A stretch of 64,000 nt of DNA from Candidatus Gastranaerophilales bacterium (GTDB lineage: Bacteria > Cyanobacteriota > Vampirovibrionia > Gastranaerophilales > Gastranaerophilaceae): NCBI GenBank assembly GCA_944326905.1, contig CALVFU010000003.1:1-64000 (forward strand), read 5' to 3'. The position numbers and the translations under genes are program-made. Shown piece by piece: positions 23,999 through 33,009 of the stretch (position 1 is the first letter of the stretch; each line of letters opens with the position of its first letter). The notes under the pieces were generated by a model, which saw only the letters and a list, made by a program, of their open reading frames with translations, was not told the origin of the DNA and did no database searches.

Positions 23999-25240
23999 AT
24001 GGGACAGACGCTGGTAGAAAAAATCATTTCAGAACACGCAGGAAAAGCAGTTAAAGCAGGAGAATTAGTAATATCGAAAGTAGATGTCGCCGCGGTACAA
24101 GATGGAACAGGACCCTTGACTGTAGCAGAATTTAAAAAGCTTGGAAAAAGTAAACTTAATAATCCAGCAAGAACAATACTTTTTATAGACCACGCATCTC
24201 CAAGCCCAAGAAAAGAGCTTTCAAATACTCATATTGTTCTGAGAGATTTTGCTAAAGAATATGGCGCTGTACTTTCTGAAGTTGGTTCAGGTGTTTGTCA
24301 CCAAAGACTTATTGAAACGTATGTTAATCCGGGAGAAGTTCTTGTCGGTGCTGATTCTCATACGTGTACTTCAGGCGCGCTGGGAGCTTTTGCAACCGGC
24401 ATGGGGTCAACAGATATTGCTGTGGCTATGGCTTTAGGAAAAACTTGGCTCAAAGTTCCCGGAACATTCAAAGTTATTGTAAATGGCACATTTAGACCTG
24501 GGGTATGTGCTAAAGACTTAATGCTTTATTTAATAGGTATGATTGGCGCAGACGGGGCAACGTATAAGGCTCTTGAATTTTGTGGAGAAACAATAAATAA
24601 TATGTCTATGTCTGACAGATTTACACTGTCTAATATGGCAGTTGAAGCAGGCGCTAAGTGCGGATTGTTTGCTACGGATGAAAAAACAAAAGAGTTTTTA
24701 AGATTGAGAGGCAGAGAAGAAAAATTTAGACAAATATTACCTGACCAAGATGCTGATTACGAAAGGATAATAGTTATTGATGCCGCAAATGTGCCGCATA
24801 CAGTATCGTGTCCGCATACTGTAGATAACACAAAACCTATTGGAGAACTCAAGAATATAAAAGTTAATCAAGTATTTTTGGGTACTTGTACAAATGGTCG
24901 GATTGAAGATTTGCGAATTGCTGCAGAAATTTTAAAAGGAAAAAAAATTCACCCTGATGTTAGAATGATAGTTTCACCGGCTTCAAGTGATGTGTTTAAG
25001 CAGGCTCTAAAAGAGGGATTAATTGATATATTTGTAGATGCAAATGCTGCTATAATGGCTCCCGGATGCGGTCCTTGTGTAGGTGTTCACGCTGGAATTC
25101 TCGGAGATGGTGAAGTTTGTCTTGCAACACAAAATAGAAACTTTCAAGGAAGAATGGGAAATACAAAAGGTTTCATCTACCTTGCCTCACCATATGTTGC
25201 TGCATACACTGCATTAAGAGGATATATTTCCGCTGAATAA
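23999..25240 (+). CDS. leuC: 3-isopropylmalate dehydratase large subunit
   Basis: This aconitase-family enzyme isomerises 2- and 3-isopropylmalate in leucine synthesis. The 413-residue length fits the short (archaeal/bacterial type 2) LeuC. Visible signatures are GADSHTCTSGALGAFATGMG, LGTCTNGR, and APGCGPCVGVH with the cysteines that bind the [4Fe-4S] cluster. LeuD, the obligate small subunit, is not adjacent. Homoaconitase-type paralogues look similar, so substrate is inferred. GTGGAG lies 5 nt before the ATG. Confidence 0.85.
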   Translation: MGQTLVEKIISEHAGKAVKAGELVISKVDVAAVQDGTGPLTVAEFKKLGKSKLNNPARTILFIDHASPSPRKELSNTHIVLRDFAKEYGAVLSEVGSGVCHQRLIETYVNPGEVLVGADSHTCTSGALGAFATGMGSTDIAVAMALGKTWLKVPGTFKVIVNGTFRPGVCAKDLMLYLIGMIGADGATYKALEFCGETINNMSMSDRFTLSNMAVEAGAKCGLFATDEKTKEFLRLRGREEKFRQILPDQDADYERIIVIDAANVPHTVSCPHTVDNTKPIGELKNIKVNQVFLGTCTNGRIEDLRIAAEILKGKKIHPDVRMIVSPASSDVFKQALKEGLIDIFVDANAAIMAPGCGPCVGVHAGILGDGEVCLATQNRNFQGRMGNTKGFIYLASPYVAAYTALRGYISAE

Positions 25241-25282
25241 ATATTATTAACAAACTGTGGAAAATAAAACGCAGTTGTTAAT

Positions 25283-26668
25283 TTAATAAGGTGCATCTGT
25301 ATTAATTTTATTTTTAAATTTAGTAATGTTTCCTTGGAATAATAATTTAATTGTACCAACCGGACCGTTTCTTTGTTTTGCAATTATAATTTCGGCTTCT
25401 CCTTTATTAGCTGCCTTTTGAGTCTCATCTTCTTCCTCCGATTTGCTTTTGTAGTATTCATCTCTGTATATAAACATAACTATATCAGCATCTTGCTCAA
25501 TAGCGCCGGATTCTCTTAAATCAGATAACATAGGTCTTTTGTCGTTACGAGATTCTACAGCACGAGACAGCTGTGAAAGCGCAATTATAGGGACATTAAG
25601 TTCTCTGGCAAGAGTTTTAAGCCCGCGAGAGATAGTAGATATTTGCTGCATGCGATCTTCTTTGCCTGAGCCTTCCATTAGCTGGAGATAATCAATCACA
25701 ATAAGACCAAGCTCTTTTTCCGTCATTGCAAGCCGTCTGCATTTTGCACGCAAATCTGTAAGATTACAACCAGCAGTATCATCAATATAAATAGGGGCTT
25801 CTGCAAAAGAATTCATAGCAACAACCAATTTATCAAAGTCCCGCTGCTCTACATTACCTGTTCTTAAACGTCTTGAATCAAGTTCGGCTTCAGAACACAA
25901 CATACGCTGCATTAGTTGATCTTTTGACATTTCAAGAGAAAATATAGCAACAGCTTTTTTTGCTCTCAAAGCTACGTTTTGTGCAATATTTAGTGCAAAA
26001 GCAGTTTTACCCATGGAAGGTCTGGCTGCCAAAATTATTAAATCTGACTTTTGTAGCCCGCTTGTCATCTCGTTAAGGTCATAAAAACCTGTATCAACGC
26101 CAATAAGCTCTCCTTGGTGTTTTGAGCGATACTCGATTTTTTCATATGTACTCATAACTAAATCTTTGACGTGGGTTAAGTCAGACGTTACTTTTTTTGA
26201 AGCTAAATCAAAAATAAGCCTTTCTGCGTAATCTAAAGATTCTTCAATAGAAGTTAAATCATACCCGCTTGAAACAATTTCAGAGCCAGCATTAATAAGA
26301 GCCCTCTTCATTGCTTTTTCTTGAACAATTTTAGCATAATACTTTATATTGGAAGTTGTAATTGTTTTGTAACTTAAATCATTGATAAACGCTCTGCCGC
26401 CTACCAATTCTAATTTACTGTTAAAATTAAGCGTATCAGAGACCGTAACTATGTCAATGCGCTCATTAGAGTTAAATAATTGAAGCATAGCTTCATATAC
26501 ATACCTGTGCGCAGGTTTATAAAAGGATTCAGGTTTTATATACTCAGCAACAGTAGAAAGAGTACTCGGATTAACTAATATAGCACCCAATATTGCTTCT
26601 TCTGCCTCAATATTCTGCGGCATTAATTGTGATAATTCGTCATTTTGTTTTTGTTTTACAGCCGGCAT
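25283..26668 (-). CDS. dnaB: Replicative DNA helicase DnaB
   Basis: The 461-residue hexameric helicase has the N-terminal DnaG-interacting domain (NIEAEEAILGAIL... FYKPAHRYVYEAM) and the RecA-like core. The core shows Walker A ARPSMGKTAFALN, Walker B LIVIDYLQLM, and the SQLSRAVE/DLRESGAIEQDADIV motifs. There is no intein. The gene is flanked by a pseudopilin gene with its own terminator, so it is probably transcribed alone from the promoter just upstream. Confidence 0.96.
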   Translation of the reverse strand: MPAVKQKQNDELSQLMPQNIEAEEAILGAILVNPSTLSTVAEYIKPESFYKPAHRYVYEAMLQLFNSNERIDIVTVSDTLNFNSKLELVGGRAFINDLSYKTITTSNIKYYAKIVQEKAMKRALINAGSEIVSSGYDLTSIEESLDYAERLIFDLASKKVTSDLTHVKDLVMSTYEKIEYRSKHQGELIGVDTGFYDLNEMTSGLQKSDLIILAARPSMGKTAFALNIAQNVALRAKKAVAIFSLEMSKDQLMQRMLCSEAELDSRRLRTGNVEQRDFDKLVVAMNSFAEAPIYIDDTAGCNLTDLRAKCRRLAMTEKELGLIVIDYLQLMEGSGKEDRMQQISTISRGLKTLARELNVPIIALSQLSRAVESRNDKRPMLSDLRESGAIEQDADIVMFIYRDEYYKSKSEEEDETQKAANKGEAEIIIAKQRNGPVGTIKLLFQGNITKFKNKINTDAPY

Positions 26669-26685
26669 TATAACTTCCCCTCACT

Positions 26686-26713
26686 AATATAATACCGCGA
26701 GTAATAATTCAAA
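26686..26713 (-). promoter_or_regulatory. Promoter of dnaB
   Basis: On the minus strand TTTGAA, a 16-nt spacer and TATATT lie 17 nt before the dnaB ATG, leaving a short leader with GAGGGGA. Confidence 0.5.
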
Positions 26714-26763
26714 TAAATATTGTAAGGACAAATAGTTACATAGTTTAATTAAGTTATATTAAC

Positions 26764-26789
26764 AAAAAAATCCTCGCGTATAACGAGGA
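26764..26789 (-). terminator. Terminator of the pseudopilin gene
   Basis: TCCTCG (26771-26776) pairs with CGAGGA (26784-26789). Seven T residues follow on the minus strand. Confidence 0.8.
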
Positions 26790-26810
26790 CTTTTATTGTT
26801 TAAAATTTTA

Positions 26811-27392
26811 TTAGTAATCAATTCTCCAGTTATTATCAGCTATATGGCCCGTGCAGTATATAGTAGGATTAGTTTCTGTACACAGTTCACCATACTGTTC
26901 TTGATCAAGCACTTTACTTCCAACTGGAAGCATCAAACCGTAGGTAGTCAGTACAAATCTAAATCTATCAACACCTTCAGTATTAGGCGACTTTGAGGGA
27001 CCATTGATATCTACATCGACAAGATAACCTTCATTAGGTGCACCAGCAGAAGCAGGTATTGTTCCTTCTGTCCCGCTTGTTATTTTTATAGAGGCACCAT
27101 CTTTTAAATTATACCAATTTCCAGAAGTATTAGTCATAACAAATATATCATCTAAATAACCTATAAGAGTAGCCGCGGTAGTTGAATTACCCAGTACGAC
27201 ATCAGGGTTATCAAGCAGAACCCTGCCTACCGCTTCCTCCATTGAAGTTTGAACCTTTGCCAATATAGGTCCAGTACCTGCATCTTGGTGCAGCCTCATT
27301 AATGCAGGCAGCGTAAGTGCTGCTACTATACCAATTATACCTATAGTAATCAGAACTTCAGTTAGTGTAAATGCCTTTTTTAATATAGTCAT
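26811..27392 (-). CDS. Type IV pilin-like protein (pseudopilin)
   Basis: The 193-residue protein has a prepilin N-terminus, KKAFTLTEVLITIGIIGIV, with Glu at +5 and a long hydrophobic helix. The residue before the cleavage site is Ala instead of the usual Gly. The globular part carries two cysteines near the C-terminus (LCTETNPTIYCTG). It should be inserted in the inner membrane and possibly assembled into a pilus or type II secretion pseudopilus; no machinery genes are nearby. The start was moved to the ATG preceded by GAGGATAAACAGA; an ATG 15 nt upstream lacks a ribosome binding site. Confidence 0.82.
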   Translation of the reverse strand: MTILKKAFTLTEVLITIGIIGIVAALTLPALMRLHQDAGTGPILAKVQTSMEEAVGRVLLDNPDVVLGNSTTAATLIGYLDDIFVMTNTSGNWYNLKDGASIKITSGTEGTIPASAGAPNEGYLVDVDINGPSKSPNTEGVDRFRFVLTTYGLMLPVGSKVLDQEQYGELCTETNPTIYCTGHIADNNWRIDY

Positions 27393-27476
27393 TCTGTTTA
27401 TCCTCATTTAACTACTATTCTATTATACTCTTTCTTCTTAATAAAAATCAACTCTCTAAATATTAGTAATTTTAAC

Positions 27477-27526
27477 TTTTGTAACAAAATTTGCTAAACT
27501 AGTCAATTTTTTTACATCTATAATCT
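27477..27526 (+). promoter_or_regulatory. Promoter with palindromic site
   Basis: TTTTGTAACAAAA (27477-27489) is followed after 14 nt by CAATT (27504) and 17 nt later by TAATCT, running into TTATATATATA. Confidence 0.65.
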
Positions 27527-27582
27527 TTATATATATAAGATATAATTTTTATCTACAAGATTTCGAGGAGCAAAATAATAAT

Positions 27583-28101
27583 ATGGATGAAAATATAGAA
27601 GTTAAAGATATTTTCTTTCAAAGCGGACTAAAATACACCTCTTGTATTTATTACAACGGCAATTTAGTTAAGCTCTCAAGATATTTTTCAAATGGTAATT
27701 TATCTGAACTCCATGAATTTAGCGAAGGGAAATTGACCACTAAAAAAATCTATAATCGCAGCGGTGAAGTACTGGAAACAATCAGCTATACATATTATGA
27801 TACAGGTGATATTGCAGCTATTTCCAAAGAAACAATTAATTCAGCTTCATCTGCTACATTTATCCGGGATGAATTAAAAAGAATTATAAATATAAGAATT
27901 AGGCGTAACAGCACTATTATTCGCAAAATAGACTATGAATATACTGCCAAAGGCATTCAATGTTATGAATTCAACCAATCCGGCGAGCAGGAGTATACCC
28001 TGATAAATCCCCCAAAAGCTGATGAAAGCTGGCTAAAAATACAAACCCCAAATTCACTTGTTATGAGGAAGTTCTTGGTTACAATTGCTGCTACAGCATA
28101 G
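27583..28101 (+). CDS. YwqK/MORN-like repeat protein, function unknown
   Basis: This 172-residue protein is built of short repeats of the type IYYNGNLVKLSRYFSNGNLSE and SYTYYDTGDIAAIS. They resemble the beta-hairpin repeats of YwqK-type and MORN-like proteins. No signal peptide or membrane segment is present. It is preceded by the palindrome-type promoter and by GAGGAG at a rather long 12-nt distance. Function unknown; the repeats suggest a protein- or lipid-binding beta surface. Confidence 0.55.
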   Translation: MDENIEVKDIFFQSGLKYTSCIYYNGNLVKLSRYFSNGNLSELHEFSEGKLTTKKIYNRSGEVLETISYTYYDTGDIAAISKETINSASSATFIRDELKRIINIRIRRNSTIIRKIDYEYTAKGIQCYEFNQSGEQEYTLINPPKADESWLKIQTPNSLVMRKFLVTIAATA

Positions 28102-28105
28102 GCTA

Positions 28106-28134
28106 TTGAAATAACAAAACAGATAGTATATAAT
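28106..28134 (+). promoter_or_regulatory. Promoter of the EF-hand gene
   Basis: TTGAAA, a 17-nt spacer and a perfect TATAAT end 12 nt before the ATG, giving a leader of about 6 nt and no room for a ribosome binding site. Confidence 0.7.
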
Positions 28135-28146
28135 GTTATATATACT

Positions 28147-28509
28147 ATGGATGTAAGTAATATAAGTTCAACTGATACAAGCTATCTTATCTGGGGTCTG
28201 CAAAATGACGCTCTTACCCCGGTTACAACTACTGCAAAAATTTCTGAAATCGAAACTGATGCTAATCAGCATGGTGTAAGTATTACTGATACTAATATTG
28301 ACGATGACAATGATGGTTATATTACAACAGATGAGCTTGACTCCTATTTTGAATACGCTCAAAATTTTGTTTCGAATAACAGAGCTGAACACTATTCTCG
28401 TGCCACAAATTACAGTGAGTATACGTACTTTAATGCCGCAAAAGCATATTCTTCAAATGACGCAGTCTATAATTTACCCCAGACAAGCACTTTTTCAATA
28501 AAAATCTAA
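28147..28509 (+). CDS. Single EF-hand protein
   Basis: The 120-residue protein has one canonical calcium-binding loop, DDDNDGYITTDEL (about residues 55-67), with acidic residues at positions 1, 3 and 5, Gly at 6, Ile at 8 and Glu at 12. The rest is polar, Ser/Thr/Asn-rich, with no signal peptide. A single EF-hand usually works as a dimer or as a calcium-stabilised structural element. The mRNA leader is predicted to be almost absent. Function otherwise unknown. Confidence 0.6.
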   Translation: MDVSNISSTDTSYLIWGLQNDALTPVTTTAKISEIETDANQHGVSITDTNIDDDNDGYITTDELDSYFEYAQNFVSNNRAEHYSRATNYSEYTYFNAAKAYSSNDAVYNLPQTSTFSIKI

Positions 28510-28602
28510 ATATTTTAATCTGACGGGTAATATATTTTATTATAATTAGCGTTATAAATTTAGCAGTTTTGTAGTATTCTAATTATAGAAGGAGAACTGT
28601 TA

Positions 28603-28998
28603 ATGAAAAAAAATGCACTTATTATTTTATTGATACTAATTGTACCGATGGTTGCATATTTTGCTCTATCAAAAAACAGCGGGACTTCAGTTGTTGAAGC
28701 TCAAGTTAATCAGCCGCAAATGATTAAATTTGCATCACGCATGTGTTATGATTGCCAAAGACTTGAAAAAGTTTTACACGAGGTTTATCCTGAATTCAGA
28801 GACAAAGTTACTCTAACTGAAATTACGGTTCAGGACAACTCCTCCTCCGTTCAAAACATGATAAAAAAATACAATGTGAAACTTGTTCCGACTTCAATCT
28901 TTATTGATAAAGAAGGAGATGTTAAAGCCAGAGTAGAGGGGTATATGGACAAAGAGGCCCTCAAGAAACATTTAGAAGAGATTTCATCAAATGGATAA
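28603..28998 (+). CDS. Membrane-anchored thioredoxin-like protein
   Basis: The 131-residue protein has an N-terminal membrane anchor (ALIILLILIVPMVAYFAL) and a thioredoxin fold with a CYDC redox motif (ASRMCYDCQRL) and the cis-Pro segment (KLVPTSIFID). It should exchange disulfides on the outer face of the inner membrane. The next gene, overlapping by 8 nt, is ccdA, which would feed it electrons from cytoplasmic thioredoxin. GAAGGAG precedes the ATG. Confidence 0.85.
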   Translation: MKKNALIILLILIVPMVAYFALSKNSGTSVVEAQVNQPQMIKFASRMCYDCQRLEKVLHEVYPEFRDKVTLTEITVQDNSSSVQNMIKKYNVKLVPTSIFIDKEGDVKARVEGYMDKEALKKHLEEISSNG

Positions 28999-29698
28999 TT
29001 TAGTTCAAATTTTTCAAAATCAAAATAATTTTAATATATTAATGCTATTTGCATCATTTTTAGGTGGGGTGATAGCGTCTGTTTCACCTTGTTCGCTTGC
29101 GATGCTTCCTATTATTGTAGGATATGTCGGCGGTTACAGCAAGGAGGGTCCGTTAAAAATTTCCTTACAAGTAATATGCTTTATGCTTGGAACAGCTGTA
29201 GTATTTTCAATTATTGGTATTATCTGCGCATTGACTGGTAAAGTGCTCGGTTCGTTCACCGGCGGATATTTTACCCTGTTTATTGCATCGCTACTACTTA
29301 TTATGGGGTTAAAATTAACAGATATATTGGATTTTGAATTTCCTGTAATTATTAAACAGCTTCCAGTAAATGACGGTCATAAAAATTTTCTATACCCGCT
29401 TATTTTAGGTATGGTATTTGCGCTTGCAGGCAGTCCTTGTTCAACTCCAATACTAGCAAGCATAATGGCATTTGCCTCATACTCTGAAAATTTATCAGTT
29501 TCAGTACTTATGCTATTTCTTTTTTCATTTGGGCAAGGAATTATTCTTTTAGCAGCTGCTATTTTTACGTCAAGCCTAAAAAAGATGAAGCAATTTGCAG
29601 GAGCATCTGATGTAATTTTGAAAATTTGCGGGCTGCTGCTTATTGTTGCAGCTATATACTTATATTACAAAGCTTTCCACCCGTTTTTTTTAACATAA
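28991..29698 (+). CDS. ccdA: Thiol-disulfide transporter CcdA (DsbD transmembrane family)
   Basis: This 235-residue protein with six membrane helices passes reducing equivalents across the inner membrane. The two redox-active cysteines are in VSPCSLAML (helix 1) and GSPCSTPIL (helix 4). It is coupled to the thioredoxin-like gene. Likely clients are extracytoplasmic cysteine proteins such as the Cys-rich SLH protein in this window (inference). Its stop abuts the plsY stop on the other strand. Confidence 0.9.
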   Translation: MDNLVQIFQNQNNFNILMLFASFLGGVIASVSPCSLAMLPIIVGYVGGYSKEGPLKISLQVICFMLGTAVVFSIIGIICALTGKVLGSFTGGYFTLFIASLLLIMGLKLTDILDFEFPVIIKQLPVNDGHKNFLYPLILGMVFALAGSPCSTPILASIMAFASYSENLSVSVLMLFLFSFGQGIILLAAAIFTSSLKKMKQFAGASDVILKICGLLLIVAAIYLYYKAFHPFFLT

Positions 29699-30301
29699 TC
29701 AGCGGACTTTATTCTCGTTTCCTGCTATAAGCCGTGATATATTTGAGCGGTGAAGATAAATAATATAAATTGCTCCAATCGCACAATAAATTATATAAGG
29801 TATTGGAGCATTAAATACCCACATAAGGACAGGTGAAAGAGCAACTGCAATTATAGAGCCAACAGAAACGTATTTTGAAATATAAGTAATAATACTCCAA
29901 ATAACAGCAACTGAAAGACCAACCATCCAATTAAGCGCAATTATAGTGCCAACGCCGGATGCTACAGACTTTCCGCCCTTAAACCCAAGAAAAATAGACT
30001 TGCTATGACCAACCAAAACGGCAACAGCTGCCAATACAGCACTCAGTCCGGGATAAATAACATTATGAAAGAAAATTTGAGCAATAATTACAGGAAGAGC
30101 ACCTTTTAAAGCATCCAGCAGCATTACTGTGAAAAACCATTTTTTACCAAGTACTCTTTTTACATTGGTTGCGCCGGTAGACCCAGAACCAACATTTCTT
30201 ATATCTTGTCCTGTTTTTGTTTTAACTATTATGTAACCAGTTGGAATCGAGCCAATTAAATACGCTAATATCACAATTCCAGCAATAATTAATAATTCCA
30301 C
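29699..30301 (-). CDS. plsY: Glycerol-3-phosphate acyltransferase PlsY
   Basis: The 200-residue multi-spanning enzyme transfers acyl groups from acyl-phosphate to glycerol-3-phosphate, the first step of phospholipid synthesis. The three family motifs are visible: GSGSTGATNVKR, a GHSKSIFLGFKGGKSVASG region, and the C-terminal HRSNISRL. It starts with GTG, supported by GGAGGG at good distance. It follows gltX by 61 nt with a strong hairpin between them. Confidence 0.94.
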   Translation of the reverse strand: MELLIIAGIVILAYLIGSIPTGYIIVKTKTGQDIRNVGSGSTGATNVKRVLGKKWFFTVMLLDALKGALPVIIAQIFFHNVIYPGLSAVLAAVAVLVGHSKSIFLGFKGGKSVASGVGTIIALNWMVGLSVAVIWSIITYISKYVSVGSIIAVALSPVLMWVFNAPIPYIIYCAIGAIYIIYLHRSNISRLIAGNENKVR

Positions 30302-30328
30302 TCCTTAATCCCTCCGTTTTTTACTAGT

Positions 30329-30353
30329 AAGGCGGAGAAATTAGCTCCGCCTT
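30329..30353. other. Hairpin between gltX and plsY
   Basis: AAGGCGGAG (30329-30337) pairs perfectly with CTCCGCCTT (30345-30353). Neither strand has a good T-run behind it, so it is more likely an RNA-processing or stability element than a terminator. Confidence 0.5.
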
Positions 30354-30362
30354 ATCTAAGAG

Positions 30363-31838
30363 TTATACTTTAGATTTTAATACTTTAGAAACACGTTTAA
30401 AAACTTTATCTTTGCCGAGTATAGCCAAAATTGCAGTCATATCAGCACCTTTTGTTCTTCCTGTAACGGCAGCTCTTATTGCCCACATAGTTTGTTTTGG
30501 CTTAATACCTTTTTCTTTAAATTCACCTCTAAATGCTTCTAATTTTTCATGAAGAGTTTCTTCATCAAAATTCCATGCTTTAGATTGTTTTAGAAATTCC
30601 GCAAGAACATCTTGTGCTGTATCCGTATCCAGGACATCAGTTTGGACTTCCGGCTCAATTTCAACATCCTCACCAAAGAAATACTCAACAGCATCTGTTA
30701 TATCAGAAAGCAAAATCAGCGGTTCACGCGTAATTTCAATCATTCTGTTAAACTGTGCTTCTGTTAATTGAGAAAGGTCATACTTTTTCAAATAAGGCAT
30801 AAGTTTTTTCTTCAATTCATCCATCGGAAGCATTTTTATATAATGACTATTCATCCATCTTAACTTGTCGTACTCAAATATAGAATTAGAGGAAGAAATT
30901 TCATTAATTCTAAAGTCCGCAGCAATTTCATCAACAGGCTTAATTTCAACACCATCAGACGGTGACCACCCAAGTAGTGCAACAAAATTTATAAGAGCAT
31001 CTGTTAAATAACCATTTTCAACAAACTCGGAAACTGCAGTTGCACCATGGCGTTTAGAAAGCTTACTTCTGTCTGGAGCTAATATCATGCCAAGATGTCC
31101 AAATTTTGGAACCTCGACACCTAATGCTTCGTATATTAGAATTTGTTTAAATGTGTTTGATATGTGATCTTCACCTCTTATAATATGTGAAATTTTCATA
31201 AGAGCATCATCAATTACAACTGCAAAATTATATGTCGGTGTTCCGTTAGATTTCATAATAACAAAATCACCGATAAGATCAGTATTTACTTTTAATTCAC
31301 CCTTAACCATATCATCAAATGAAAGTTCAGAAGTAGGATGAAAAGCATGCTGTGCTTTACTTACGTTAAACCTGATAGCCGGTTTTCTTCCTTCTGCTCT
31401 GAGTTTTGCCTTTTCTTCTTCTGTCAAATGTTCGCACTTCTTTGAATAAACATAAGGCTTTTTACTAGCAGTAGCTGCTTCTTTTTCAGCTTCTAATTCT
31501 TCGGGGGTACAATAGCACTCATAAGCATACCCCGAATCAACTAATTTTTTTGCATAAACAGGGTAAATATCAAACCTTTCAGACTGAGTATATGGACCAT
31601 ACTCTCCGCCAACATCCGGACCTTCATCCCAATTGAGACCTAAAGCCTTAAGACTATCAAAAATATTATCAATATATTCCTGCTTTGTGCGTTCTGCATC
31701 AGTATCTTCTATTCTTAAAATAAATTTTCCATTATTCTTTTTTGCAAATAAATAATTAAATAAAGCTGTTCTAGCAGTTCCAATGTGTAAATTCCCGCTC
31801 GGAGACGGGGCAATTCTTACTCTAACGTCTTCTGTCAT
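30363..31838 (-). CDS. gltX: Glutamyl-tRNA synthetase
   Basis: This class I aminoacyl-tRNA synthetase has 491 residues, with the HIGH motif in PSPSGNLHIGTARTAL, KLSKRHG as the KMSKS equivalent, and a four-cysteine-type region (CYCTPEELE...KKCEH) typical of bacterial enzymes. It may be non-discriminating (charging tRNA-Gln as well), as in cyanobacteria; that cannot be seen here. GGATT and a GAAAAAGG stretch precede the ATG. Confidence 0.96.
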   Translation of the reverse strand: MTEDVRVRIAPSPSGNLHIGTARTALFNYLFAKKNNGKFILRIEDTDAERTKQEYIDNIFDSLKALGLNWDEGPDVGGEYGPYTQSERFDIYPVYAKKLVDSGYAYECYCTPEELEAEKEAATASKKPYVYSKKCEHLTEEEKAKLRAEGRKPAIRFNVSKAQHAFHPTSELSFDDMVKGELKVNTDLIGDFVIMKSNGTPTYNFAVVIDDALMKISHIIRGEDHISNTFKQILIYEALGVEVPKFGHLGMILAPDRSKLSKRHGATAVSEFVENGYLTDALINFVALLGWSPSDGVEIKPVDEIAADFRINEISSSNSIFEYDKLRWMNSHYIKMLPMDELKKKLMPYLKKYDLSQLTEAQFNRMIEITREPLILLSDITDAVEYFFGEDVEIEPEVQTDVLDTDTAQDVLAEFLKQSKAWNFDEETLHEKLEAFRGEFKEKGIKPKQTMWAIRAAVTGRTKGADMTAILAILGKDKVFKRVSKVLKSKV

Positions 31839-31951
31839 AATCCTTTTTCCCTTTTGATAACTAATGTATCATACCACTCAATTATTGCACAAAAATACAA
31901 TATTTGCGCAAGTATTTACCTGATTTTGTTACATTATAATAAACGTACTTA

Positions 31952-32551
31952 TTACCCAACATCAAAAAAAGAAAAATAGTAGGTCATTAAAACAGCTATT
32001 GCAGCACAAAGAATAAATATAAAAGAATATACTATCCAGTTCCTGGTATTCATACACCAACGCATACCCGGAGAATGAACTCTTTCCGAATATGTACCTA
32101 AATAGTACACAACATAGAGAATATCAAAGAAAAACCATCCGAGTTCGTTATGAATAATTGCTGAGTCGTACTTTATATAAGTGTATTTTTCTATTATTCT
32201 CAAAATTCTATAACTAATTGCTAAAAATAAGATTTTTACAAGTGCAGCCGCTACAAAATAATTAACAAAATATGAAGCAATACAAATTGGCAGACCTAAT
32301 ATAATAAGCATTTTTAATTTTTTTCTATCTCGAGAATTAGCAATCTTTATAATTGGCTGATAATTTACACCAATCCACAAAAGCGCATAAAATCCAAAAG
32401 TTAAGCAGCTGAAAACAATAAACTGTCCAAGTGAGGTTAATTTAATATTTTTTATACACGGCTCAGCAAAAAATTCTTTACAGTACTCGCACTGCTCTGT
32501 ATCATTATATATTTCATTACCGCAATATGGACACTTAACTTTTACACTCAT
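31952..32551 (-). CDS. Zinc-ribbon membrane protein
   Basis: The 199-residue protein begins with a zinc ribbon (CPYCG, then CEYCKEFF). Four or five hydrophobic helices follow (about residues 40-60, 82-105, 125-150, 170-195). It resembles DUF4234-like membrane proteins with an N-terminal zinc ribbon. No enzymatic motif is visible. There is no ribosome binding site; a strong promoter places the transcription start at the ATG. Confidence 0.6.
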   Translation of the reverse strand: MSVKVKCPYCGNEIYNDTEQCEYCKEFFAEPCIKNIKLTSLGQFIVFSCLTFGFYALLWIGVNYQPIIKIANSRDRKKLKMLIILGLPICIASYFVNYFVAAALVKILFLAISYRILRIIEKYTYIKYDSAIIHNELGWFFFDILYVVYYLGTYSERVHSPGMRWCMNTRNWIVYSFIFILCAAIAVLMTYYFSFFDVG

Positions 32552-32557
32552 ATATCG

Positions 32558-32586
32558 ATTTTAAATTTTCTCATTTAATTTGTCAA
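32558..32586 (-). promoter_or_regulatory. Leaderless promoter, near-consensus
   Basis: On the minus strand a perfect TTGACA, a 17-nt spacer and TAAAAT end exactly 6 nt before the ATG. This is the clearest leaderless promoter in the window. Confidence 0.75.
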
Positions 32587-32627
32587 ACTTTAAAGATATA
32601 TAACATTTTTAACGCTTTAATATAAAT

Positions 32628-32687
32628 TTTTGTAACAAAACTTAATATTTTATTAAGAAAAAAGCAATTTTTACATGTGTATATACT
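32628..32687 (+). promoter_or_regulatory. Promoter with palindromic site, one helical turn further
   Basis: TTTTGTAACAAAA (32628-32640), then CAATT (32665) 17 nt before TATACT, which runs into TTATATATA. The palindrome-to-core distance is about 10 bp longer than at the other sites. Confidence 0.65.
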
Positions 32688-32728
32688 TTATATATACATA
32701 GTAAATATTTAATAGCGAGGACTTAAAC

Positions 32729-32977
32729 ATGGCAATCGGAGCAAGAGATTTTATTGACAAACTATTAGTAGAAAAATACGCTCAAGAACAAGTAGACAAC
32801 CATACGGATGATGGGCTAAAATCAAGAATTGAAGCAGATGATATTATGACTGCTCTTAATCAGTACTCTAATAATTACAGAAGTTATCTTGATGTATCAT
32901 CAAAATTAAATATAGCTTGTTATTCTGTAAATGCAAAAAATGCAAAATACACTCAATACGATTTGATATCAGCATAG
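32729..32977 (+). CDS. Small protein of unknown function
   Basis: This 82-residue, mostly helical, polar protein is without signal peptide or membrane segment (MAIGARDFIDKLLVEKYAQE...). GCGAGG lies 8 nt before the ATG. It is driven by a palindrome-type promoter whose first 20 bases match the ferritin promoter, so the two may respond to the same signal. No family recognised. Confidence 0.6.
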   Translation: MAIGARDFIDKLLVEKYAQEQVDNHTDDGLKSRIEADDIMTALNQYSNNYRSYLDVSSKLNIACYSVNAKNAKYTQYDLISA

Positions 32978-33009
32978 AAATATCATAATACATTTAATTT
33001 ACATCATAA

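Noticed and set aside
31924-31936. TTTTGTTACATTA upstream of gltX as a further palindromic site
   Set aside because: 11 of 13 bases match, but the right arm is broken and the distance to the nearest -10 is about 51 nt. Kept out of the list of supported sites.
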